In this document: one piece after another, positions 50,201 through 58,500 of the stretch
How the letters are laid out: the number at the start of each line of letters is the position of its first letter
How positions within the stretch are numbered: the stretch's first letter is position 1
DNA from: Atrina japonica
Taxonomy: Eukaryota > Mollusca > Bivalvia > Pterioida > Pinnidae
Direction: 5' to 3'
Length of the DNA: 64,000 nucleotides
Assembly (NCBI GenBank): GCA_030159075.1
Contig: BROG01000044.1
Coordinates: forward strand, 1,394,501 to 1,458,500
Position numbers and translations under genes: made by a program
The notes under the pieces: model-generated
Told to the model about the DNA's origin: nothing
Seen by the model: only the letters and a program-made list of their open reading frames with translations
Database searches by the model: none

Positions 50201-53200
50201 TCTCCGCAGGGACATATTGGGGACGACACCAGCTTGTACTTTCTGCACGTGTGCATTCAGTCTGTTGTGCCCAGAGCGTAGCCTCACCATTACCACTTGT
50301 TCTGGTCTTGACAGCATGTGGTAGGCATCTGCTTCCTGTCTAGTCTTTGCCAGAGCCTTGATGATGGTGGCTTTCTCCTTGTATGTCACCCGGTTATCTG
50401 GTTGCTCTAACTGGGCTCCTAGCCTAGCAAGCTTGTCAGCCTCCTCGTTTCCGGGCACTCCACAGTGTGATGGTATCCACTGGAGGGCAACATTGTAGGT
50501 AGACCCAAGCTTGTTCACTGCTTGTGCTAGTTCAGGAACATTGTTGTTTTGTAGGGCTTCCAGAACTGATCTTGCGTCTGTGAGGAAGACTACTGAGGTG
50601 ACCTCTTCAGTTGAGTCTTCAATCAAAGAGACTGCCTTCACAAGAGCTTCAGTCTCTGCTCTGTAGTTGCTGCAGTGCTTCCCTGTGGCGATGTAGTGCG
50701 CTGATTTCCGACCTGACGGGTGTGTGATATGAATACCAGCTCCTCCATCCTTTATGGCTCTAGTGGCCGACCCGTCTGTGTAAACATGGGTCCATGTGTC
50801 CATAGGATAGTCTGCTTAGATAGTCGCAAGTGTCAGACTTCTACGGATGGTTTCATCTTCTTGTTTGCCCGAGTCAAGTCCAGGAATAGCAAGTGCCACT
50901 TTTACTGCAGACAGGTCATTGGCTGTAGGGTTGGTGATGTCTGCTCTGCCCAAGGGAATTGTCTGTGTGGCCAGTTCAGAGGCATGTTCTCTAGCCAGCT
51001 TCTTTGCTTCATGGACAAAGCTACAGCGCTTGAGGCGATTTTTGGTGAATCCCTCAAGCCTGTCCTTCATGGGGTGGTCTGGGAGGGACTTGTACTTGTC
51101 TGCCTGGAGAAGAACTTTGGTTTTTCTTCTTTCGTGAAGAGGTTGTATACCTGTTAGCTTCTCCATGAAGGCTATTGGCGTAGACTTGGTGGCCCCTGTG
51201 ATGATACGCAGCGCCTGATTTTGTACCTTGTCCAGGGCTTGCTGGTTTGTCTTGGCTGTTGTGGACCATGTGGCTGAGCTATACTCCATTGTGGGTCGTA
51301 CTGTGCCCTGATAGATGGTCTTCAGTATTTGCTCGTTTGCACCCCAGGTTGTTCCAGCAAGTTTGCGCATCATCGCCAGTTTTCTTCGAGCCGTCCCCTC
51401 TACACGGCTTATGTGAGCTTTCCAAGTCTGCCGCTTGTCAAACGTGACCCCAAGGTATGTGGCTTCGTCTTCCTCCTTCAGTGGAGTTCCAGCCAACATA
51501 ACCTTCCCAGCTTTCTGCTTTGTTGACAAGGTGAACAGTGTGGTGGACGACTTCTCTTTGTTGATTGTGACACACCAGTCTTCAGCCCATGCTGCGAGCG
51601 TTTCCATAGCTCCTTGCATCCTGTATGTGGCCGTAGACGCGTACTCTTCTTTGCACCATAGCACCATGTCGTCAGCGTAGAGAGCAGCATGAATTCCTTT
51701 TGGTAGCTCAGACACCAGGTCATTAATGAAGACCAAAAAGACAAAGTCTGGACAGAAGGGCTACAAGTCAAGCTCATGAGGAATGGAGTTGGAGGGGCCA
51801 TGCTGAAATGGATCAACTCGTATCTATTCAACAGAAGAGCCAGAGTCAGCCTGAACCAATCCAACAGTAGGAAGTTCCTGCTACGCCATGGTGTCCCACA
51901 GGGTGGGGTCCTGTCCCCAACACTCAATTCAAACAGGAATTAGGACAGGAAAAATTACTATATAGTATATTGAACAGGATCTTGGTCCAAAATAGTTAAA
52001 TACCCTCATTCTTTTGGTACTGATAGTCACTTTGCTGGTGATTGGAACGTTATTTCACAGGCACTTTATGCATTATACTATCAATTCCAATGAGTCATGA
52101 GATCATATATCATTACATGTGCCAGTCCTTCATTTTTCCACTACCGTTATCCCTTTGGCTATTCTGTCGCGGCCGTTTTATCGTATTACCCCGCCAGAAT
52201 CCCTTGTCAAGCCTTCATAAATTTATTCGGGAAAACCTGGGCTTTGGTGACTGACTCGCTTCAAGAGAAATTTAAATAAAAAATACCTGGGTGGCAGTCA
52301 ATTAGTGGGTCATCTATCATTTCTAGACATATTTTTCTTTGAATCAAAAAACAAAAATTGTTTAAAATCCCAAATAGATATTGAAATATCACATGTTTAT
52401 TCCGATGGACACAAACTTTTTGCCTGGGTTTGAATGGTGGACATGTTTACATCACGTGATCATCTCAACTGGCAATGAGGCTATAGTCTGTTCTATGATT
52501 GCTTTTCATAAGCATGTGAAAAGCAATGTTAATGTTATTAAACTTGCGAAGAGCAATCTTAGAACAGACTATAGCCTCTGACGTAAACTAGTCCGCAATT
52601 CAAACTCAGGCAAAAAATATGTGTCTGTCTGAATAAACACGTGATATTTCAATTTCTATTTGGGATTTTAAACAAAAAAATGTTTGGATTCAAAGAAAAA
52701 TATGTCTAGAAACGTATATGGCCTACTGATTGACTGCCACCCAGGTATTTATTAGGCCAGACATAAAATATTCTCTGTTTGTTGTTTACCGACTCTACCC
52801 TTTTACCTATGGGTAGGTAGGTAGGGAAATTATATTATTTTATTGGAAATTTTTCTGTCATTGTGCAGTCAGTCATTTTCAGTACAAATTATAATGAAAA
52901 TAATTGTAAATGAGGACACATTAAATATTTCATAAATGTTTGAGACAGACATGAGAAGAGAGAGGTTATTTGTGAAATTTCAATAAGTTTTCACTGTATA
53001 ATAATTATCTATCGAAACTCAATGGTCATCTCATAGTATTTGTTCACTGGTTGCAAGTTAAACAGACTTGCCAATATTACATCAGAGGCTCCCAACTATA
53101 GACAGTCAGTGACAGGGCGAGGCAGTGTTTATAATAAAGTGCATGGTGCAGTGACAGAGTCGGTGTTTTAAAATGATAACTTTCCTGGGACTTTTTAATA

Positions 53201-54940
53201 TATTTCTAATGTACATTAGAGAAATACACAGGGTTATGTTAAAGAAAACAGGTGTATAAATTTAATTGTTTTCATTTTACTAGATTTAATATCGTTTATG
53301 TAAAATTATTACGATTTGACAAATATTTTTTAAATAAAAAAAATAACGGGAGCTAACTCTTACATAACTGTCTACACGATTTTATATTTGCTATAACATT
53401 ATTCCCTTCAGCTTTCATGAAAGGAGGAAACATATCAAACAAATTTACACAGGTGTTTCATAAATTGTTTTTCTTAGTAAAACATGTATCATACAGGTTT
53501 TTGGTTTCCTATTTTTATAAATAGTATTCGTAGAGAAAATACATGTGTCATTCTGGAATATAACAGTAGCTTAGGCCGAATTTTATGTCCCGATTTTAAG
53601 CGATTTTTTGAGTGAGTAAAATCTGAATAAATCCCTTTGGAGATTCTGTCGTGTTGCCCCGCCAGACATAATCTCCAAAGGGATTAGGGTAAAATCCTGA
53701 TTTACCCCCTAAAAAAATCGCTTAAAATCGGGACAGAAAGTTCGACGAACTCATTTATGCCCTAATACTGTAGATGGATTGGTAATATATCGAAGAGTTA
53801 CAAGAGGCCGTATTATGAATTTGCAGTTCCTTGATAGACCCCTAGTGTCATGTTACGTACATTCTGGCCATTATTTCACACTACTCGGATAAAATACTGT
53901 TAATATACGATGTTTCATTGAATAAATAATAGCGCCACGGCCAAAATATATACACGTACCGGTATATTCCCAGAGATCGATACAAAGTTAATACTAATAC
54001 TGTTTAAAGTTGTGACAGTAATCGAACGTTCCAGAAAGATCGTCAATAAAAAAAAAAATTTTTGGAAATGGCAATAAAGTTTTCCGAGTTGCGGTGATTT
54101 CCGTGGGTCGGTGGGTAAACAGCAAACAAACTCAATTTTATTTTAGGCCTTATTTAAATTTCTCTTGAAGCGAGTCGGTCACCGAAGCCCAGGTTTTCCC
54201 GAATAAAACTATGAAGGCTTGACAAGGGATTCTGGTGGGGTATTAGGATAAAACAGCCGTTACAGAATCCCCAAAGGGATTACCACTACCAGTATCTTGT
54301 GCAATGGACCTATCGCCAAATGCTCAACATTTTGGAAAACTTTTTCAGTATGATGCCACAATTAAATGGCCGTCATACATTTGTGTAAGCATGACATCAC
54401 AATCGAATGATGTCAAAAAAGCACATGGACAGCCATTTGTCAGATATTTGGTGATAGGTCAATTTGAACATACACTAACCGTTTTAGTGTAATTTACATA
54501 AATATATATACAAGTTTTACAAAAGAAAGTTAATTTCATTAGCCTATAAAACATACAATAAATTAAGAATGACATTTAACCCAGGGCCATTTATGATACA
54601 AACTCCATTAGCATGCCTATCCAAACCATCATCACACTCACTGATGCAATGTCAACGTCAAGGTAAACAACAGTTTCAATTTGAAGAAATTCGGCTTTAA
54701 TACAACCTGATATTTCAAAACACAAATATATTGATGTATACCTTTATACAGCTCTGCTATGGCAGTAGCTGAATTCTGAAATTGAAGCCAAAGTTTTTGT
54801 TCTGCTAACTCTCTCTGCGCTTCAAGAGTTTCCTCCATATTGGGTTCCGTATCATCAAGTTCCTCTAAACATTGTTCTTCGAAGCTATTTAACCAGTTTT
54901 CGGGAGTTTGATCACCACAAGTATCTTCTTCGTGATCCAT
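41076..54940 (-). CDS. HAPSTR1: HAPSTR1 (C16orf72) orthologue, complete four-exon gene span
   Basis: Minus-strand gene of four coding exons (54742-54940, 46073-46144, 44925-45233, 41076-41293; 798 nt, 265 residues plus stop). It aligns throughout with human C16orf72/HAPSTR1 (275 residues), a conserved oligomeric protein reported to bind the E3 ligase HUWE1 and to tune stress responses. Landmarks in order: acidic N-terminus ending in WLNSFEEQCLEEL; two related motifs LWLQFQNSATAIAELYK and LWVSFQNAASSVTRMYR; the basic block WVKKRRRNIRREDLLAFLCG; a Ser/Pro-rich linker; LQTFTEAIALQGLNGAM; and the C-terminal basic tail RKRTSSPDHM...SPSRKKSRLL, a likely nuclear signal. All splice sites are GT/AG and all introns are phase 1. 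The gene is divergent from USP7. Confidence 0.95.
42141..42372. mobile_element. GGGCATTAGCTGTGTTT MITE (copy 2)
   Basis: Perfect-looking inverted ends TTAAAGGGGCATTAGCTGTG and CACAGCTAATGCCCCTTAA. The interior has TCACAAATATATAGGAATAT and GCCTGTGTTTAGCTC. 232 bp, in HAPSTR1 intron 3. Confidence 0.85.
42909..43160. mobile_element. GGGCATTAGCTGTGTTT MITE (copy 3, right end lost)
   Basis: Left end TTAAAGGGGCATCAGCTGTG; the interior shares GAGGTTGAATTAATCGATTG and TGAAAAAGTGCCAAACTGG with copy 1. The right end is replaced by a segment with three GCCATGCCC repeats (43170-43245). Same orientation as copy 2, in the same intron. Confidence 0.7.
44685..44904. mobile_element. TACTGTATACCTGGAAATTT MITE family (copy 5) in HAPSTR1 intron 3
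   Basis: The left end TACTGTATACATGGAAATTT mirrors the right end AAAATTCCCAGATGTACAGT; the body has AATCGCCCTCAATCACATT and CTAAGGGCGAAAATGGC. Its right end stops about 19 bp from the splice donor of HAPSTR1 exon 3. Confidence 0.82.
44925..45233 (-). CDS. HAPSTR1: HAPSTR1 exon 3
   Basis: A 309-bp exon with acceptor TTTTTATAG and donor G|GTGAGA. It encodes DSVESIGNCVNLGVQRG, HRNRDIISWVKKRRRNIRRE, DLLAFLCGQNPPPRNRLSSP and a Ser-rich stretch to LQTFTEAIALQ. The WVKKRRR(N/T)IRREDL block is nearly identical to the human protein and is the family's most conserved part. Confidence 0.95.
45234..46072 (-). other. HAPSTR1 intron 2
   Basis: An 839-bp phase-1 intron. Apart from a short repeat near 45380-45440 (GACATCTGAGTGCAAGGATA, GAACATTTGAGTGCAAAGAT and similar) nothing is seen. 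Confidence 0.85.
46073..46144 (-). CDS. HAPSTR1: HAPSTR1 exon 2 (72 bp)
   Basis: A 72-bp microexon, too short for a simple frame search. It completes an Asp codon and encodes RHQGVSLWVSFQNAASSVTR then MYR. The acceptor is AATTTCAG and the donor G|GTAAGG. Human HAPSTR1 has LSLWVPFQNAATAVTNLYK at the same place. Phase 1 on both sides means it could be skipped without a frameshift. Confidence 0.93.
47640..48190. repeat. Diverged tandem/segmental repeat region
   Basis: AAAATCAGACAATGTT occurs twice. ACCAATCAGAAGCC, ACCAATCAGAAACC and ACCAATCGGAAGCC, each followed by a CGGTTTGCCA core, mark three units. GCACATCTGCACAC and CATATGAAGTTTCATTAG occur twice. Units of about 120-150 bp have diverged considerably. 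Minus-strand frames here are repeat by-products. Confidence 0.75.
50004..50015. repeat. LINE target-site duplication, left copy
   Basis: CTCAATTCAAAC, identical to 51923-51934 on the other side of the LINE. Confidence 0.93.
50183..50815 (-). pseudogene. RNase H domain of the LINE
   Basis: In frame with the RT after one stop codon. RNase H catalytic residues are all present: HVYTDGSA (Asp), NYRAETEALV (Glu), FLTDARSVLEAL (Asp) and IPSHCGVPGNEEADKLA (His and Asp). The frame shifts near 50255, where the expected LNAHM..KYKLVSSPICPCG continuation moves to another frame (to the TAG at 50035). Confidence 0.9.
50816..51739 (-). pseudogene. Reverse transcriptase fragment (3' part)
   Basis: An uninterrupted frame of about 307 codons starts FLVFINDLVSELPKGIHAAL and includes the active-site box LYADDMVLW, then a thumb-like region with YLGVTFDKRQTW and the conserved W...KTNQQALDKVQNQALRII stretch. 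It ends at TAA (50816-50818) just before the RNase H domain, in the same frame, so a single nonsense change separates the two domains. Not a host gene. Confidence 0.9.
51740..51922 (+). pseudogene. Inverted 5' segment of the LINE reverse transcriptase
   Basis: The plus-strand reading DKVWTEGLQVKLMRNG, LKWINSYLFNRRARVSL and GVPQGGVLSPTL is the conserved RT region immediately upstream of FLVFIND. It sits head to head with the rest of the element. The two halves abut without loss: ...SPTL ends at the right target duplication and FLVFIND begins at the inner junction. Confidence 0.92.
51923..51934. repeat. LINE target-site duplication, right copy
   Basis: CTCAATTCAAAC, identical to 50004-50015. 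Its first bases (ACTC with the preceding base) also match the element sequence at the internal priming point. Confidence 0.93.
52281..52750. repeat. Long perfect-type hairpin (two arms of about 230 bp)
   Basis: The left arm from AAATACCTGGGTGGCAGTCA through AATCCCAAATAGATATTGAA and GGCTATAGTCTGTTCTA is mirrored by the right arm ending TGACTGCCACCCAGGTATTT. The centre is at about 52515 (CTTTTCATAAGCATGTGAAA). The arms differ by only scattered bases. The hairpin lies immediately inside the left arm of the larger foldback element. Confidence 0.9.
53573..53746. repeat. 174-bp palindrome inside the foldback element
   Basis: GTCCCGATTTTAAGCGATTT at the left mirrors AAATCGCTTAAAATCGGGAC at the right. 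The centre holds TCCCTTTGGAGATTCTGTCG and CCCCGCCAGA, the same words found in the outer arms at 52150-52200 and 54230-54275. Confidence 0.88.
54742..54940 (-). CDS. HAPSTR1: HAPSTR1 exon 1
   Basis: Encodes residues 1-66, starting MDHEEDTCGDQTPENWLNSF and ending QNSATAIAELYK, plus one base of the next codon. The donor is G|GTATAC. The start is the only ATG that gives the family's short acidic N-terminus. It lies 575 bp from the divergent USP7 start. Confidence 0.95.
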
Positions 54941-55515
54941 TTTACTAATCTACATAAAAAATATCTTACAAAATGTATTATTTCGACGACATCAGCGATT
55001 TTTCACGACACAGTACGAGCGACTAAATTCAGTAGTTTTGTCCTTTTTTAATACAGGATGTAATGACTGCGCATGTCTTAACTCCGATTGTGACGAAATC
55101 AGCCGAAAAACGTCGGTCCATTACGGAACTGAAAATGTGACTTCTTTGTCATTAAACAGGAACACCAGTCAATTACGAATAGGCATTGATAAAATCTATT
55201 ACAGTATGACAGCAAAATTCACTCAGGTCGACGGTAAGACTGATTTTCTAATTTTTTGCATAACACTACATTGTTTCCCATACTGCCTCAACGTGCATCC
55301 GCCATCTTGTTTATTTTCATTCGCGATCAGCAAATCTGCGGCATCTTGATTGATGTAATGAAATCTTCCCTGTGAATCCCTGTCAAGGGGATAAGACTGC
55401 AGACATTGGGCGGATTGTGAGTAAACAGGCGAAAGTGACCGTCCCGCCAAAAAGTCCACAAACTCCAGGGCGAGATCGCCAGAAAACGGTCACATCAAAT
55501 AATTCTGATAACACC
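54941..55515. promoter_or_regulatory. Shared divergent promoter of HAPSTR1 and USP7
   Basis: 575 bp separate the two start codons and must hold both 5'UTRs and promoters. Visible motifs: CCGCCATCTTG (55299-55309), a YY1-type site; ATTGG (55405-55409), an inverted CCAAT box; and CCCGCCAAAA (55443-55452), an E2F-type site. No TATA box is clear. These motifs are typical of CpG-type bidirectional promoters. Their use here is inferred. Confidence 0.55.
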
Positions 55516-55591
55516 ATGAATCATGTAAATAATCATGGTGAAAAAGATCATGGGCAACAGGACATGGACACGGAAAGTACAGCGAAAGAGG
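55516..55591 (+). CDS. USP7: USP7 exon 1
   Basis: Encodes MNHVNNHGEKDHGQQDMDTE then STAKE plus one base. The human protein also starts MNH and is Gln-rich, which supports this ATG (AACACCATGA). The frame is open upstream to an earlier ATG at 55372, so a longer N-terminus cannot be excluded. The donor is G|GTGTGA. Confidence 0.8.
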
Positions 55592-58500
55592 GTGTGATAA
55601 TTGTTTAAATATTGTAGACGTGAAAATAGTTACATATAGATATCTTTGCCGTCATGACATATATTAAACAAACAACTGAAACAAAAACTTGCATTTTTCT
55701 GATTATGATGTGGACGACCACAGACACTTGTTTTTATCAATATACGTACTGTATAAGAAAAGGTAGTCAACTAAAACTGTCTGGCAGTAACCACCCTCTC
55801 AGAAAAATATTAAATTCGTCAATGTTTCTTACCAAAACACTATACCTTACATCATTCTCTCCATTACACATTCATCTCTCAAGCTTATACATGTTGTACT
55901 GGTTCGTGACCAGTTTCCGTGAAGTACCAATTACTGTGATTTTCATGATCGTACAAGAACACGTGAGTTTCCCCCAACATACGATGCCGGCGATGGTGCA
56001 GTTTAAGTTGTCTGAATAAAAAATTTTTGTTTGTAAAACATAATTTCATTCTGTGTCCCCGTCTTAAAAAAAAATCATAAAATACATCCCAAATACATTG
56101 ACGGTCATTGAAACGTTGCCTTACCCATAGATAATCATGAAAAGGGGTTTTATTTGTGTTCAACCAGTATTTGTCAAAATGTCAAAGCGAAAACATTAGC
56201 ATGCACCAGGGGTAATCATTCTAACCTGGCACTAATGGGGTCGTAGTGACCAGAAAATTTAATGACAAGTAAAATTATTTAGTTACATATAATCTTAATT
56301 CATTTCTTGAACTGATGTTTATGGACACTTTCAAAACATTTTCAGTCATACTGTAGCGGCGTTTAAAGTGAGTTTTAGAAATAATATGATTGGTTTGATG
56401 CATAACTGCACATTTATTGTTCTGGAATTAAACAGATGTCACCTTTGTCGTCTGAGGTAATTAGAGCATTCCGTTTTGTGCTATAAATAGCTTCGCAACC
56501 AATAAAGGGAACCCCCATTATAAAAAGTAATATAGTAAACATTCTTGTGAATAAATATTTATATTGTTCTTATGGAATTGTTAAAAAATAATGATTCACA
56601 AGTTTGGATGCTTTAAATTTAAAATGGTAAGATTTAATCGCATAAACAACAAGATTTAAAAAGTCACGGTAATTGGTCCTTCGACTTCCTGCAAAAGCAG
56701 AAAAAAAATCGTTTTTGTAATCGTCTATAAATACTAATCAACTTGTTTTTTTTTTTAGTTTTTATGTATCAGAATTTGTTTATCATGGATTACACAAGTT
56801 ATGTAGCAAATTTCAGTGTTCTGTGTGTCCAGTTACAGAGCATATCGAGGAAAAATGATGAAAAAATCACAGTAACTGGTCGCTAACCAGTATACATCCT
56901 TTGGTGATCTCTAACACGTAAATTGTATTCTTATCTACGCAACTGCGTCGAGTTTCGATGTACAGGTCTAACTCTATATCTACTTCCGGTAGAAAAAAAA
57001 CAGAAGTAGATATAGAGACTATAGGCACATTTTTATTTAGCTGAATTAATATAAAATCCAAATATTTGAGTATAATATATAGTAGAAATATACCATGCAT
57101 TTTATGAGGTATGGCATGCATTTCACAGCCAAGTGTATGGTTAATATTGGGTTATTAATTACACTAATATAATCATATTTGGGTTTGATATTAATCCAGC
57201 TGTGTAAAAATATGTTCGTTGTCTTAAAATAACTTGTATTCAGCAGCCTTACCCTTCATTTCGACACTGTTATGATACATTTCGGTGTTTTATGTACATT
57301 TCGTTATTTCATCATTCATGTACATTTCAGTATATTTCTGCTATTATACCCAATTATTTGGATCTGATATTAATTCAGCTAAATGAATATGTGTTTGTAG
57401 TCTCATACATTTTAGTAGTTGTACCCTCCATTTCGTTCTTTTTGTGTTCCATTTCGGTATTTCATGTATATTTCAGTACTTCCGGTACATTTCAGTATTT
57501 ACACCTACCCAATTAATACAGCAAGCCACAGAGTCGGTGTTAAGGAATAAATGTACAAGTCCCCTAACTTTCAGTTGTAGGCAGTATGTGCAAGTGCCAA
57601 TACACTTTTTATAATTTTTTTCTATGAGTTTTTATTCATTTATACCCTAGTTATATAGTTATTGTTCTAATTTAATTTTGTACAGGTATTTATAGGAAAA
57701 ATGGTTACTGTCTGGGATAATTCAGTGTTATGATAGGCTTACCTCATGATACAGGTATGAGCCATGAGATGTATCAATTTCAAATAAAAGAATTTATTGG
57801 CCACTGGGTGTCCACATTATCATAATACAGTCAAACTTGTATATAAAGACCGCTCGGGGGGAATTACAAAATCAGTCTTTATAGACAGGTGGTCTTTATA
57901 TACAGGGTCACATGAGATATTATGAAATCCAAGGTATCGGAGATGACTTTCATTATTTCCAACTACATATTTATTCCCTGGTTAGATGTTTCATTTAGTA
58001 ATTAAATGTATATTGTATTTTTTTTTTTTACTAAAATGATTTTTCCTAAGTCCAAAAATAGGCATAGGAAAATCCCTGTAACTAGCTATAGTACATGTAT
58101 AACATGTAAATAATGAGAATAAGAAATAATTCAATGTTTTAAGTAATTTAAATTAATTTTTTATGTAATTGAATTATATACATGCACATCGAGGATATGG
58201 CACATTATTAAAACTGAGACAAACATCTAAAACATGTGCTCAAGGTCGGTGGTCTCTGTTGTTAAGTCACACAGAAGTGTAAGAATATAAGAATATACAG
58301 AAAGATGTAGATCATACAGAGGTGTAAGAATATAAGTTGTAGAACATGTAGATAGATGAATTTTATTTAATTTTCGTTTTATTGGACATAATCCAATGCT
58401 ATGAACGCCAGTGATTTTACTCTTTCAATTGAGATGTTGACTTGCTAATCAAGTGATGTTCGATAATATAAGATGTAAGACAATTACCCCATTGCATTCC

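Larger units (their letters stand above)
50016..51922 (-). mobile_element. 5'-truncated, 5'-inverted LINE (I/jockey-like, RT plus RNase H)
   Basis: The main body (51739 to 50016, minus strand) encodes the reverse-transcriptase fingers/palm from FLVFINDLV through the catalytic YADD box to a thumb region, then an RNase H domain and a C-terminal C-x-C...H-x4-C knuckle (CPCGEEDQTAEHILQRC). The first part of the RT (DKVWTEGL...GVPQGGVLSPTL) lies inverted, on the plus strand, at 51740-51922. A perfect 12-bp duplication CTCAATTCAAAC flanks the whole (50004-50015 and 51923-51934). The 3' end is a 19-bp tail after the stop, ending GTAAGTAA, with no poly(A). RT plus RNase H fits the I superfamily. The copy is dead: inversion, one in-frame stop and one frameshift. 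Confidence 0.93.
52146..54282. mobile_element. 2.1-kb foldback-type DNA element with 8-bp target duplication
   Basis: Inverted arms of about 130 bp (52146-52279 and 54150-54282) share ATCCCTTTGG, GATTCTGT, CAGAATCCCTTGTCAAGCCT, GGAAAACCTGGGCTT and CGCTTCAAGAGAAATTTAAA. The direct repeat CCACTACC (52138-52145 and 54283-54290) flanks the element as a target duplication. The interior contains a nested 470-bp hairpin (52281-52750), a 174-bp palindrome (53573-53746) and about 0.8 kb of AT-rich DNA. No transposase was found. An 8-bp duplication is compatible with hAT, P or Merlin-type transposition; the superfamily is not assigned. Confidence 0.82.
46145..54741 (-). other. HAPSTR1 intron 1 (8.6 kb)
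   Basis: A long phase-1 intron containing a CACTTGAACCTTCGGTTCAG hairpin at about 46350-46373, a diverged repeat region at 47640-48190, an inverted LINE insertion (50016-51922) and a foldback element (52146-54282). The stretches 46390-47640 and 48200-50003 show only AT-rich sequence. Confidence 0.85.

Noticed and set aside
50035..51927. Many plus- and minus-strand frames across the LINE other than RT and RNase H
   Set aside because: They are shadows of the RT/RNase H coding region in other frames.
55038..55459. Frames of 78-103 codons on both strands in the USP7-HAPSTR1 interval
   Set aside because: They fall in the promoter/5'UTR interval, conflict with each other and match no known protein. 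The frame at 55372 only extends the USP7 start upstream.
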